Shown here: positions 36,501 to 49,088 of the stretch, piece by piece | How the letters are laid out: each line of letters begins with the position of its first letter | Numbering within the stretch: the stretch's first letter is position 1 | Position numbers and translations under genes: made by a program | Notes under the pieces: generated by a model | Told to the model about the DNA's origin: nothing | Database searches by the model: none | The model's input: the letters and a program-made list of their open reading frames with translations, nothing else | Assembly: GCA_025765595.1 (NCBI GenBank) | Contig: JAIVFH010000050.1 | Span: 124,001 to 188,000 of the forward strand | Source of the DNA: Obelidium mucronatum | Taxonomy: Eukaryota; Chytridiomycota; Chytridiomycetes; Chytridiales; Chytriomycetaceae | Reading direction: 5' to 3' | DNA length: 64,000 nt

Positions 36501-38741
36501 GCCAATGAAGGAATGGGCCCAGTCACAGATTTCGAGAGAGGTAGTTCCAAATGAGTCAAGGATGTAAGTGCATCTAAAGATGGGAGATTGCCAGAAATTG
36601 GAGACTCAGAATAAGATAAATGCTTCAAATTCGGCCGCGAAAAGAAGGGAATCAAAAACTTGGGATCTGATGAGACCGAACCGAGAGCCCTTAAGAAATG
36701 ACAACGGTTTTAATTGGGAGGATGAAATGCTGTGTACTTACAGATGGACAATATTTGGGAACTGGTCGGCTGAAGTGGATTGAGTAAATTTTACACTCCA
36801 TTGCCTTGTGCTTAAGCTAATATCACTCAAATCCCTAATAAAGCAATATATAAGGACTATGAATCAGTGGATGGCATACGTACAGATACTCTAATTTTGG
36901 ATAGATTTGGCCTTGTAACCCAGAAATCGACCCTGAGAACATAGTGTTGTGTAGATCCCTATAAAACCAGTTTTATGTAAGCTCTTCCGAATAGTTTTAA
37001 TTACACTAATTTTATTCACTTACACATGTTGCAGATTGTCAAACTTTGGAAGGTCACCACTAAGAGAGTTTAAGGCCAGATCTCTGAATATTCATTGGTT
37101 AAAAAAAGACATAGAACAAGTTTTAACTTTTGAAAGAAAGTTTACAATTTCTGCAATGCAGGAGGCAATGATGGAACAGTTCCAACAAGTTTTGAGTATT
37201 CTGGCCGTCTATCATCTTCCAAACCACGGATAACCAACACTTCAAGCTGCAAAAAGTCACTCCAGTCGCTGGGAAAAAGCGTTTCCTGTTCCATATTCTG
37301 CAACGTTTAAATAAATTTCACTGAGGTTGTGTAGTTAGATTTGAGGGTGAAAATCAAGGGGTTGCACTTCATACATAGACTGAACTCCCGAGTCATCTGG
37401 GGAACATTTAATAATGCTGGAAGTTGATCCAAGACCACAGCAACCCGAACCAGTTGGAACCTTTAGGTAGGTCTCTAAAATACAGCACTGAAGCTGCTTG
37501 CCAGCTTTTCCAGAACAGTCGATTGATGGCCTAAATCCCTTTAAAACGACTCCGCGCAGGTTTCTGTATCGATCGAGGATAGCTTTTAGTTGATCACTTA
37601 AATAGTTGGTTTTCTGTGATTTATACACACAAATACTCCAAGTTCGATAATCCTATAAGAGATGGAACTCTCCCGGACCAATAACCATTGGAGCTCAAGT
37701 CCCTGATAAAAGTGTTAGAAAACGCTTCTCTGCTAAATGACTGATACTTACAGGTGTTTCAAAGACGTCAGTTTTGACAATGTTGGGATTTTCCCACCCA
37801 ACCAATTATCTTTCAAGTCCAAATATGTCAGTTTTGTAAGAACGTCCAATGATGGAATTTCGCCACCAATTTTCATTCCGGGATGGAAAAGTGCTCTAAG
37901 TTTGGTCGCTGGAGAAATGGAATGACAGAATCTCTGACTCCGCCAACTCCATCAAGAGCACTTTCAGAAAAAATGAGTACATTAATTGCTTAATTATATG
38001 AGGATATTTTGGCAGCTTACATATGCACAAGGTTTGGGAACTGGTCAGCGGTCACTGCGGGATCAATAGACAAGGCTTGATTGATTTGGCTGTTTAAATC
38101 CCTATTGAGATTGTACTAGATTAAATAGATGTGTCAATAAATCAGTGAGAGGGGATGCTTACAAATAAACTAAATTGGGTAATTTGGGTAAAGGTGCCGT
38201 TCCGGCAATGTTACCCCTTAGGCGGTTGAGAGGAAGGTCCCTGGAATGTGAGGAGTGTTATCAGAAGCAGACGACAAAATCATAATTTATGTTGGAGGTC
38301 ATACAGCTTTGTTAATGATGATGGGATTTGATCAAGAGACGGAGGATTTCCTGTCAGTGCCGATGTTGCTGAGCTTATCACTGTCAACTCTTCTAAAGTT
38401 GGAAAGTTGCTCATGTCAAACAGGGAAACGCTTGCACCATTGACACTAAAATCCAGGGTGACAAAACTTGACGTTCATAATGTTAATGATGGAGAGCGAG
38501 TGCTGTATATTGAAACTTACATCTTTTTCAAACCATCGTTGTTCGAGTTACAATCCACTTGGTTGGTTGAAATAGGAAATTGGCAGCATGTTGTTAACGA
38601 ATTGTCAGCAATGAAGCCAAACGTCTCTCCAACAAGACAGCATTGCAGGGCGAGGCCAGTCAGAGTCGGATTGGCGCAATCTGCTAAGACAATCGCAAAC
38701 TGCGGAAACCACCAGGCAACTGCGAAAATAAGTGTTATCAT
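33551..38741 (-). CDS. Large secreted, surface-anchored leucine-rich-repeat protein
   Basis: Start ATG 38741 gives a signal peptide (MITLIFAVAWWFPQFAIVLA). About 19 exons follow, most coding one LRR of the xxGxIPxL type, with phase-2 introns of ~45-70 nt at the same point of each repeat. Readable exons include 38741..38521, 38466..38305, 38240..38163, 38101..38021, 37960..37752, 37702..37631, 37083..37024, 36958..36884, 36834..36742, 36689..36477, 36430..36359 and 36301 downward. After the LRRs come Cys-rich modules (CAKNC, CGSSAPYKYIE, CYCSGESKC), a Thr/Ser-rich stalk and a Gly/Ser repeat region. The protein ends in a hydrophobic tail (LGSFVFVSSLAVLF) like a GPI signal. One-base slips are needed near 37880, 35968, 35320, 34325 and 33962, and the junction after the second Cys module (37380-37300) is unresolved. 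Two fused genes are an alternative. Confidence 0.7.
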
Positions 38742-39000
38742 TTTGATTTGCACTTTTGGTGATTTTGGATGTTTCAGACACAAGTTCGTGTCTGAAGAAA
38801 ATATCAATCATTGGTAATTTGACCCCCCAAACAGATGTAATCATCCTTCATATGTTGTTGAACCTGATCCAATCTTTGGTTCACAAACCACCTGCCTGTC
38901 TTTTGAGACAAGTTGAAGGAACAGCTGTTCGACGGCGGGTTCAACTCCTTCGACGCCAGCGTGAGCGCAAAAAAACAAGCTGAGTCGGACGGACGTTCGG

Positions 39001-39813
39001 ACGGTCCCATTCGCCAAACGAGCTCAAATCCGCATTTTCCATCGTAACTGGAATCGGCGCCTTGAACGATGAAAACGGTGACGCAGACCACCGTGCTACT
39101 ACATCAGGAGTATCACGGGACCCCACTCACCAGAACTCGATGCTGCGTTCATGGATCCACCCAGGTATACACCTACGACCAGAGTCTTGCGGCAGGTGCT
39201 GAGGGATAAAGGTGTGGCGTTGGGGTAAGAGTTCGATACTCCCCTCCCCTCCAATGTTGGGTCCCTGGGAAGTCCCTGGGGAGTCCTGGGGACAAAAGAA
39301 CACTAGTTGGGGGCATCGCATTTGTTGGACAGATCCAAGAAACTGCTGTTTCTGATTGTAACGGACGGGCAGCCTACAGCTAACCAAGGAGGCATTGATA
39401 AGCAAGGGCTCTACAGCGTGCTTACATACAAACGTGGCCCCAATCCACGCGATGGGAACGTTATTGTTGTTTTCTTGGCGTGCACGGATGATGAGAGCGA
39501 AATGGAATACCTCAATGATATAGTTACAGTAGTTCCGTGTGTCGAAGTTGTGGATGATTATCATTCGGAGGGGAAAGAGATTTTGTCGGTGCAAGGAAAT
39601 GAGTTTCCATTCTCGCGAGGGGACTGGGTGTGTAAAATGTTGCTGGGGGCAATTGACCCGGAGATTGATGCCTTGGATGAGCGACGGGTTGGCAGCACAG
39701 CGACGCATCTTTCAGCTCCAACACTTTCAGCAAGTAACTTGGGACGCAGTCTGAGCACGAGAAGCAACAGTGGAAAGGACAGGGACTGCATAATTCAGAG
39801 ATACAATAAATAG
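39001..39813 (+). pseudogene. Decayed VWA-CaaX family copy 5
   Basis: Related most closely to copy 4. There is no exon 1, and the first MIDAS loop is missing. The 5' remnant aligns from PFAK to ELKS and SIVTGIGAL in shifting frames, and the PPMGYTP region is damaged. A low-complexity insertion (ccctgggaagtccctggggagtcctgggg) sits near 39240-39300. From 39307 the frame is open: GASHLLDRSKKLL, VTDGQPTANQGG, RGPNPRDGNVIVVFLACTDD, and FSRGDWVCKMLLGAIDPEIDALDERR, then DCIIQ. The usual stop after CIIQ is gone and four residues (RYNK) follow, so the CaaX box would not work. Confidence 0.85.
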
Positions 39814-39862
39814 AAGGCGGACTCCAGTCTTCACAATTACAATTACAAAACAAATCAAAACA

Positions 39863-40870
39863 ATGAAGTCAACACCCACGTTGTCAGCAGCCAGCAACAT
39901 CCCACCGCCACCAACGTATTCAACAGATGCAATCAATAACGACGATTTGCGCTTGGAAGCTTTCAGGAGTCTCTGCGCCAGACACGAAATATCAAATCTG
40001 ATGGCCATGAAGCTGCGCCGCCTCGAGGTTTATACATTTTACCCCAGTTTTCCGTAATCTACTTGCACCTAAAATTAAATAACTTGTTCAAAGGCGTACG
40101 ACATTGTCATTATCGCTGACGACTCAGGCTCAATGAGCACAAAAAGCACCAACGGCCTCACCGCCGCTGATCCATTCGCCAAAACCGCAACCCGCTGGGA
40201 TGAACTCAAGCAAACTGTCGCAATGGTTTCCGACGTTGCAACAACCTTGGACGAAGACGGAATTGATGTGTTCTTCCTGAACAGGCCACCCATTAGGAAC
40301 ATTACAGGTCCCTCTGTTGACCTCGATAAAGCCTTCATGGTGCCTCCGAGGGGATATACACCCATTGCGAGGGTGTTGAGACAAGTCTTGGCGGAAAAGT
40401 GGCACTGTCAGCCAGTTGGGGAACGCAAAAAACTGCTCGTGTTGATTGCAACGGACGGACAACCTACTGACGATCAAGGGAATATCGACAAGCACGGATT
40501 AAAGCGCGCTCTTGAACAGGAGAGGGGCAGACCAGGCGATATTCCTGTAGCCTTCTTGGTATGCACGGACGATGATCATGAGATTGAGTATTTGAATGAG
40601 TGGGACAATAGTATTCGGGATCTGGATGTGGTGGATGATTATTATACGGAAAGGCGTCAGATTCTTTCTGTTCAAGGGAATTCATTCCCCTTCTCAAGAG
40701 GAGATTGGGTGTGTAAAATGTTGTTGGGAGCAGTTGATCCTGAGATTGACGCTTTGGATGAGTATCCGGTGTATGCAAACAGCGGGGCAGCGCGTCGAAC
40801 CAGTACGTTCGCAAAAAGACAGTCTACAAGTGATGCCAATGGAGGGATGCAATATACAATGATTGCATAA
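39863..40870 (+). CDS. VWA-CaaX family protein 6 (PPxY, VWA, CaaX out of frame)
   Basis: Exons 39863-40027 and 40094-40870 (313 residues), intron 66 nt in the conserved position. Exon 1 is short: IPPPPTYST gives PPTY, then LRLEAFRSLCARHEISNLMAMKLRRLE. Exon 2 starts AYDIVIIADDSGSMSTKST; Thr in RGYTPIARVLRQVL and Asp in IATDGQPTDDQG complete the MIDAS. It begins 50 bp after the decayed copy. The annotated frame ends GGMQYTMIA without a CaaX. One extra G in the GGG at 40844-40846 would account for this: with two Gs the protein would end GGCNIQ. This may be a consensus error or a true recent loss of the lipid anchor. Confidence 0.82.
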
Positions 40871-41028
40871 TGATTCAAATCTTTTTTTCGCTGTCAAATA
40901 AAATAGCCAGTGTTTAAATACGTGTGTTCGCTTTCCATTCTTCCCTCATTCTTTAAAACAAATAAAGTCAAGTGCAATATCCAACCGTCTGTTTCCCCAA
41001 ACATCATAAATCGCTTCGATAAAAGCCG

Positions 41029-42328
41029 TCAGTTCATCAGAATAGGGCTCCCATCCGTACTCTTCGACCACAGTCCCAAGTAATTCTCTAATGTCTTCCT
41101 GAAACGCCATAGTCGTGGCTCGTGTTCACCGTCTTCAAGAGGGAACTTGATATCGACGTACCCTTTCACGGCTTTCCAAACCGAAGCGACAAGCTTGCCT
41201 GCTGAGGCTGGAGAAAGTTGATCCACGCCGCCCTTGAGAAGTGGTACAATCATGACCGATTGGTCACTGATGTTCGATGACGAATGACTCAAGAATTCAA
41301 TGACAAACTTGAGGAATGTACCAAACGTATCCCCGTCTTGATCATCCAGAGAAAGACGTGCTTTCCCGGTTTCGGCCAAATAGCGGGCTTTATAAACAGT
41401 TGCAAGATTTCCAGTCAAGTTCTTGTGCCTTTCAAATGCCGGAAGAGGGTGCAATATTGTCGTAATGACCCCGCATAAAAAAGTGAAGGTTATAGACAGC
41501 CACTAAATTCCAGCAGACACGTTCAGAACCCGTTTCCAAGTCTTTGATAGTTGCAATTTCAACAAGTAACCTGGCAATCTCCAGAGTTCTGTCGCACTCG
41601 AGCTCGTCGAAGCCATTGAAAAAACCTTGCAAAAACAATCCCCACGTGTTTGTCCATAACCGCCCAAAGTGCACGTCCGAGTCATGTCGAACGAATCCAT
41701 TGTTATTTTCGAATGCACGAAAAACGGAATGCATGAATTCAGACGGTTTTTGAACATGAATTTCAGATGGTGGAGGTCGTGGTGGTGCAGCTTCCTGTAG
41801 TTGTGGATTGTCCAAAATTTGGCGACTTGAACTCGGTCGTGGTGCTTCCAATGGTTGTAGATCGTGCAGAATTTGACGAGTGAGTTTTCCAACAAGCATT
41901 CCCCAGAATCCGGTGAGCTCATGTGCCTCCCAGCTAACATCACGGACAGTAAAACATTCTACGTTATCGGGGCTTGAATGTCGGGTTTCAGTGTCAGTGT
42001 CAAGAGATAGGGGCAGTGCTGAAACAAGGGCAGCAAGCCTTTGCCGCCGGTGCGAGTAGGCGTTCAAGGAGTTATCATGACCATCGATAAGGCCATGGAG
42101 TTTCCATAGAAATTCGGCAATGGCTTCTGTCAGGTTATAACAACCGCTTGCTGAGATTGGAGGGAGGAGTTTGTTGACAATCAGACTGCAGGCTTTAAAT
42201 ACGTCATCTGTCGACAAAGAAGGTTGGATTCGGACTGTAGAAATTATGTCGGATAATTGATTGATCTTTTCCAATGGCGTATCGGCGGGTGGGGCTGATG
42301 TATATGCCGTCACAACTGCTGCAAACAT
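41029..42328 (-). CDS. Unidentified ~432-residue protein
   Basis: I do not recognise the family. Start ATG 42328 (MFAAVVTAYTSAPPADTPLE). The first frame runs to 41432 and the second from 41454 to 41029. They join if one T is removed from the T6 run (A6 on plus, near 41475-41480), giving HFLCGVITTILHPLPAF as continuous sequence. The protein looks helical and soluble, with one Pro-rich stretch (RPPPSEIHVQKP) and no signal peptide or membrane segment. It has no introns that I can see. It is divergent from the ABCC gene, with a ~300-bp shared upstream region. Confidence 0.6.
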
Positions 42329-42631
42329 CCTTTTTTTTTTTAAGATTTCTATCTGTGAGAAGTGTCTTGTAGTTTCTGTACCTTGACTCCTTTTCTGATT
42401 TTCTGAGAGATATTATTCGCTTTGGTAAGCCGCATTCGTTTGAATGTGTGATGGCATCAGCCACATACGAAATAAAAAAAATATAAAACAACTGGATCAA
42501 GGAACCTGCCTTTCCAAGAAAGAAAAGACGTTCTCCACAAGTCCATTCGCTTCTTTGTTTTTCTCCATCTCTCGCTGTTGCTGCTGCTGCTGCCTCATTC
42601 AATCCAATAACCAATCTACTACTTTCATAAA

Positions 42632-45600
42632 ATGAGCGACGTCAAAGACCAGTCACTTCCCAAACGGAGACAGGAGTCCTCCTTCTATAACCAATGGAGT
42701 TTCTCATACATGAATTCCGTCATCTATAAGGGCCTCAAGAAGTAAGTTTGTTGTGGGGCCTCTAAAACGTGCGGAATGGTGCGATTGGTTTTGATTTCAC
42801 ATCATGTACTCACCAACCACATTAAAAAATCCCCTCCATTTTAGCACCCTAAATCCTACCGACTACCCCCCTCTCGAAGACGAAGACAATGCAGAATCAG
42901 TCTCCACCGCCCTCCTTACAGCCTGGAAGCTCGAACAAGAACAAAACCCAACATCCCCTCAACTCGCCAAAGTTACACTCAAAGTCTTTTCGAAAGGAAT
43001 AGCCATTTCAGGGATCGCTTATACAGCTGAAATGTTTATCAAGATTGGGGAAGTCTTGATGATGGGGTTTATTCTGGAGTGGTTTCAGAATCCCAGTGGG
43101 GATGTGAGGGATGGGTATTTGGCGGCTGCGGGGTTGGCGTTTTTGGGCTTTTTGCATGCTGTATTTGCATCATGTTGAGTTCTTTGTGGTACGTTTTGGA
43201 AAGTAGTGATAGGAAGTTCTGTTGCTGACAAATCCATATTTCCCGCAACAAGTCTATGCGAACTGGAATGCAAATGCGTATCGCATTCATTGCTGCAATC
43301 TACAAAAAGTGTCTGACGCTCAGTACATCGCATACTTCCTCCACAGGATTAATTGTGAACTTGGTTTCAAACGACGTCCAACGGTTTGAAGATGTTGCTC
43401 CGTTTGGGCATTTCATCTGGTTGGGTCCACTTGAAGTCATCTTGATGACGTATTTCATGTATGCGCAAATCGGGTATGCTGCCTTTGCGGCTGTCGGTGC
43501 GTTGTTAGGCTTGATTCCATTACAAGGTTGGTTTGCACGCATGTTTGCGAGACTCAGGAAAAAGACGGTGGGTCTTCGGGATGATCGAATTAAATCGATA
43601 AGCGACTCTCTTGCGGGGATGCTGGTTGTTAAATTGTAAGTATGCACTTTTTTTTTGGTTGGTGTGTGCTGTCACTGAAGAAAACTTGGGTATCACAGAT
43701 ATGCTTGGGAATCTGCGTTCGAGAAAACAATCAACCAAGTCCGTGATCAAGAACTCAGCAACATCCGAAAAGCGTCCTACCTCCGCGCCCTCAATGAAGC
43801 CTTCTTTTTCGCCTCCGGTGCCCTCATTGAAATCTTTGCATTCGTCACCTTCTGGCTCCTCGGCGGAGTTTTCACCCCCGCGAAAATCTTCACTTGCATC
43901 GCGTACATGTCATCCATAAAACTGTCAATGACAAATTTTTTCCCCAAAGCGTTACAGTTCCTGTCGGAATCAAAAGTCTCGATGGACAGAATCCAAGCGT
44001 TTCTTGCGTTGCCGGATATCCATTCTCATCGTGAATCTGAAGCCGCGGAAACTTTGTTGAATCAGTCTGGTGAAGATGTTGATGTGATTATCAAGAATGG
44101 AGTGTTTGGGTGGAGTGTTGGTCCATTGTCTGTGACGGGTTCTTCGGATGCTGTTGTCAGTCCGCAAAAGGCGCCAGAGTTTATTCCAGCTGATCGCGTG
44201 GCAACAGTACCAACAACAACGGCGCCGACAGAAACAATCATTCTCCACGATATCAACCTCACCATCAAACGTGGGGAAAGCGTTGCCATCGTAGGCGCAG
44301 TCGGGAGCGGGAAATCCTCCCTCCTCAATGCAATCCTCGGAGAAATGGATGCCTTTGAAAAAACCCAAATTGCTGTCCGATCCCGCAAAATCGCCTTTTG
44401 CACGCAAACGCCTTTCATCCTTTCTGGAACGGTGCGCGACAATGTCACATTCGGACTCCCGTTCGACGTTTCACGTTTCAACCGTGTAATGACGGCGTGC
44501 GCTATGGACAGAGACCTTGAGATTTTCCAAGACGGAGAACAGACTGTGATTGGAGAGCGTGGTGTCACGTTGAGTGGTGGGCAGAGAGCGCGGTTGGCGT
44601 TGGCTAGAGCTGTTTACTCGGAGGCAGATATTTTACTGTTGGATGATCCGTTGAGTGCAGTGGATACCAAAGTCGGGAGACACTTGTTTGAAGAATGTAT
44701 CAATGGGGTTTTGAAGGGTAAGACACGGATTTTGGTAACGCATCAGCTTCAGTTTGCGAGACATTGCGATACAGTGATTGTCTTGGAAAACGGTCGGATC
44801 GCCGCGAAAGGGTCGTATTTGGAGGTGTTGGAAGCTGATTCTGTATTTGCAGCGGCGATGAAAGATATGGAGGCCAAACCGGAAGAGGGTGACGGTGTCG
44901 ATCATTTGGTAGTTGAAAATAGTTCCAAGAAGGAAATTGTTATCGAAGATGATTCCGTAGTTGTCAAGAAGGACCCAGTGGCGGATGCTGGCGTTGTGGC
45001 CCATGGTACTTCCCCCCTGATTTTGAAGGAAGAAGTACAGAAGGGGTCCGTTTCTCTTAAAGTCTATTGGGATTTTTTCCGAGCAGGGGCTTCCTTGGGA
45101 ATGTTTGCGGTGTTGGTCCTGTTCCTTGTTGTTGGACAAAGTTCCTTGATTCTCACGGATTACTTCCTATCCAAATGGTCGCTACAATCTCCCTCCGATC
45201 AGCAAAATGTCTCCAACGTTGGAATATTTTTGGCTCTTGCGATTGGAACTTTGATTGTCAGTGTTGTCCGCGCCGAACTCTTCTTCTACTACTGCCTCAA
45301 CTCCACAGAAACCTTGTTCAGAAAAATGCTCCATTCAGTCTACAGAAGCCCAATGTCATTCTTTCAGCAGAACCCTCACGGCCGGTTAATGAACCGCTTT
45401 TCAAAGGACATTAATCTGGCAGACGAAATGCTCCCACTCACCTTTTTCGATTTCACACAGTGTGCCTTCATGGTAAGTCTGCCCGCTTGATGCGTTAAAA
45501 AAAGGCGTTCTAAACCAACTGACTCCTTTCTACACCTTTTTTTTTCGCAAGATTGCCGGAACCTTCATCGTCGCCATCGCCATCGTCCCTTACGTCCTCC

Positions 45601-46946
45601 TCACCATCCCCTTCATCGCCCTCATATTCCTCCGCCTCCAAAAACTCTACCTCACCACTTCACGCCAAGTCAAACGCCTCGAAGCCGTCACCCGATCCCC
45701 CATCTACACAACCGTCCCATCCACCTTGGAAGGCCTCTCCACCATCCGCGCGTTCACATCCGAACCCCGCTTCTCCACATCCTTTATAACAACCCAAAAC
45801 GAAAACACACGCATTTTTTTCAGTTACTTGTCGTGCTCGCGATGGCTCGGTTTACGGCTCGACGTTCTGTCGTCCCTGTTTCTCGGGATAATCAGTTTCG
45901 CAAGCGTTGGGTTGAAGGGCCCCACGGGGCAGTCTATTGGTTTAAACAGTGGAACCGTGGGTTTACTGTTGACGTATTCGTTACAGTTGGTGGGGACATT
46001 GCAGTGGGCTGTTCGACAAAGCGCAGAAGTCGAAAACATGATGATTTCTGTGGAACGCGTTTTAGAGTATTCCAGTTTAGAAGCGGAAGCGCCTCCCAAA
46101 ACGGATGTAGAGCCTCCGACGGAATGGCCTTCACAGGGGGAACTGGAGATTACAAACATGTCTATGGCGTATCCCACGGTTCCTGGGAAAAAAGTGCTGG
46201 ATAGCGTTACAGTCAAGATTCCCGGTGGATTGAAGGTGGGGGTTGTGGGTAGGACAGGGGCGGGGAAGAGTTCGTTGTTACAAGTTCTGTTTCGGTTGGT
46301 GGAGCCCTCTCCTGCGAATTCTATCGTGTTGGATGGGATCCCAACGTCTACGCTAGGGTTATACGACTTGCGTTCGAGAATCTCAATCATCCCACAGGAA
46401 CCGTTTTGTTTTAAGGGAACCTTGAGGTACAATTTGGATCCATTCGGGATTTATCAAGATGTTGATTTATGGAATGCGCTTGAGAGTGTTGAGTTGAAGG
46501 CGGCTGTGGAGAGTATGCCGGAAGGGTTGGAGAGTCCTGTTGCTGAAAACGGGACAAATTGGAGCGTTGGGGAACGGCAGTTGATTTGTCTTGCGCGTGC
46601 TATTCTGCGCAACTCGAAACTGATTGTGTTGGATGAGGCAACCTCGGCTGTTGATATGCGGACAGATGCTCTGGTACAGAAAGCGATTCGCTCTTCGACT
46701 GGTCTTTTTGCGTCTTCTACGGTTCTATGTATTGCTCATCGACTTCAAACCATTATCGACTTTGATCGTGTTTTGGTGTTGGATTATGGGAAAGTTGTGG
46801 AATATGGACTGCCTCATGAACTTCTTCAAAAAGATGCTGATACAGACTCGACTGCTTGGTTTGCGCGTATGGTTGCTCAAATGGGTGACGATGCCCAAAA
46901 GCAACTTCGCGCAGCAGCTTTTGAAAAGGCAAAGGAATCATCTTAA
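42632..46946 (+). CDS. ABCC-type (MRP-like) ABC transporter
   Basis: ATP-driven exporter of conjugates or xenobiotics. Exons 42632-42741, 42845-43188, 43253-43635, 43699-45472 and 45552-46946, about 1334 residues. The N-terminus starts at the L0-type linker (NQWSFSYMNSVIYKG), so it lacks the extra TMD0 of long MRPs. TMD1 is followed by NBD1: Walker A GAVGSGKSS, signature LSGGQRARLALARA, Walker B DILLLDDPLSAVD. TMD2 has SPIYTT and TLEGLSTIRAF. NBD2: GRTGAGKSS, the diverged signature WSVGERQLICLARA normal for ABCC, and LIVLDEATSAVD. One extra T in the T5 run near 43149-43153 breaks exon 2; without it the reading GFCMLYLHHVEFFV continues into the next exon. Confidence 0.93.
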
Positions 46947-47001
46947 AAAAATTTAATGAATTAATATGATGCATATATATTACCTTATTATTACTTTATT
47001 G

Positions 47002-49088
47002 CTACAAAATGGGCTTCTTAGTCCCCCTTTCCAGTAACATCTTCACATACACTTCCGCCCCAGCCACTATACACGTAATAACAATCAAGAAAATAACGAT
47101 TCTTGTCATCATTGTCATTTGACTTCCGTGCAAATGATCCGACAGCATATCCAAAAGGTCTGAAATGACACCCGTTCTTGTGTTGAGGAGTTTAACCCGT
47201 TGAGATATTTCCAAGTAGCCTACCATTGGGGAAGAAATACGTTGTGAGATTAAATACATAAATCAAATAAAGAAAATATGATAACAAAAAAAAACAATAC
47301 CTCTTATCGCGTTATATAAACCTTGCAACTCCGGCTCACTCCAAAAGATTTCCGGAGTATCCAACACATTACTAACCAAATTAACATCCATCCGTAACCG
47401 AAACAGCCTCCCCACAACTTTCATGACATCGTCTCTTGTCAACTTGACTTCTCCATACTTTGCCATCATTTTGGGAAGAGTTGTTGTTTCTGCAATTTCC
47501 TGTTCCATAATGTTTTCGAATCGCGCGAGTTTGGCGGATTGGGAGATTCCATGTGAGATTGTCAGTTTGATCATTGGGTTTCCGGATTTTAAGGTGATCA
47601 TGTCGTTGTAGATTCGGGGTTGGTTTGGCCTGCTAAAATCGTATTGAAAATGAAAGTCTTCCACTTCCGCGTCGCCTTGACAAAATGGAATATGAATATG
47701 GCCTGTTTCAAACGAAAGACAAAACGGAAGAAAAAAAGAAGAAGAAAAAAAGTTTTCTCAACTGGCACTCCTTGGATTCGTCGCAAAAGGTCGAAGAATC
47801 GAAATGTACAGATTCTCTTCTTCAACAGTAAAGTTCCACAAGACGATTACACCGAAATCAAACAAAAAGACTTCGTTTCTTCCCATCCATTTGTAATCTT
47901 TTTCGGCTCTATTTGCCCCGCCCAATTGACTCGTTCCTTGTTGATGATGGTGATGGTGATGGTGGTGGTGTTGGTTTGCAAGATTATTTAGGGCCGTGTT
48001 ACTACCCCCGTGACGTGATGCGATACTAGTTCTTCGTCGAATATTCGATTCGGTGGGGGTAGAATCAGATGGGTCGGGTGAATTGGATGCATAGATGCCA
48101 TTTCCAGTTAATGTTGATGGGTCTTCGGGAGGAACTGGATCGTCCATTGCAATAAGCGGAGAAGCCAAATGAGGATCTGTAAGATGAGTCTCTGGGAAAT
48201 TGACGTACATTCCTGGCATTCCAGGAGGATTCAGTGGAGTTGTAGGTGGTGCACTTGTTTGAGAATGACGGGGATGGATGGATGTGAGATCTTCGGCAAC
48301 CGTGTCCAGTCCAACGCGTCCAGTTAAATGATCCAATTTCGTGATGATGGGATCTACGTTTGTTAGAGAATCGACGAGGTTTATCGCGCTCAGCGTGTTT
48401 TGATGCGACGGGGGAACTATTCAAGAAAAGGGAAAAGTTATTAAATGCACCATCAAACGCGGTCGAAAGACAAGACCGCCAACCGAGTACTCGCGCAGTG
48501 TGTCGCTGGATCAGTGCAGCATACCCGCTTGCGCCGCCAGCAAGGCGGTGCTCGTACGACACGTACAGACACTCGTCGTACAGACGGCCGACGACGCCGT
48601 GCTTTGTCTTCAGGAAGGCGGACACGGCCTTCGTGTCGTACGCGTCGGCGGCGCAGTAGGCGGTCACGCGCGGCAGCAGCGCGCGGAACTCCTTCGAGAC
48701 CGACTCGGCCTCGGTGCGCGCGCCGGACGCGTTCGCGGCGCCCGGCGGCGGCGGCGGCGGCGGCGGCAATGCGCTGCCCAGCGGAATGTGCGCAAAGTCG
48801 GCGTACTCCGGGTGCGACGACGGCCCGAGCTCGTGCGCCGGCGGCGGCGGCGGCTGCGCGATGTTGATTGGCGCTGACGGGCCGAGCGGCGGCGACGCGG
48901 GCGGAAAGACGACGAGCTGTGTTTGGTGGTTTGCTTTGGTTTGGCGGCGGGAAAGAAAAGAACGAAAAGAAGAAAACCTTCGACGCCGTCTTTGTCGTGC
49001 GCTGCGGGATCGGTGCGCTGCTCGAGCTGCCGGTGCGGCGCGCGGCGGCGGCGAGCGGCGGCGGCGGCGACTTGAGGTTGAGGTCCAT
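47002..49088 (-). CDS. RMD1 / DUF155 family protein
   Basis: Family of sporulation protein RMD1 and mitochondrial RMND1; fungal cytosolic members are membrane-anchored, with unclear biochemistry. Exons 49088..48978, 48916..48484, 48416..47763, 47675..47301 and 47219..47002 give 596 residues in frame; introns 61, 67, 87 and 81 nt. The second and third have weak GTTGGC/GTTGAG donors. Conserved DUF155 blocks: RVTAYCAADAYDTKAVSAFLK, LYDECLYVSY, EVFLFDFGVIVLWNFT and ELQGLYNAIR|GYLEISQRVKLLNTR. A C-terminal membrane segment, VIFLIVITCIVAGAEVYV, follows. The N-terminal ~180 residues are Pro/Ala-rich and encoded by very GC-rich DNA; a His9 run sits in the central linker. It is convergent with the ABCC gene, 55 bp apart. 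Confidence 0.87.
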
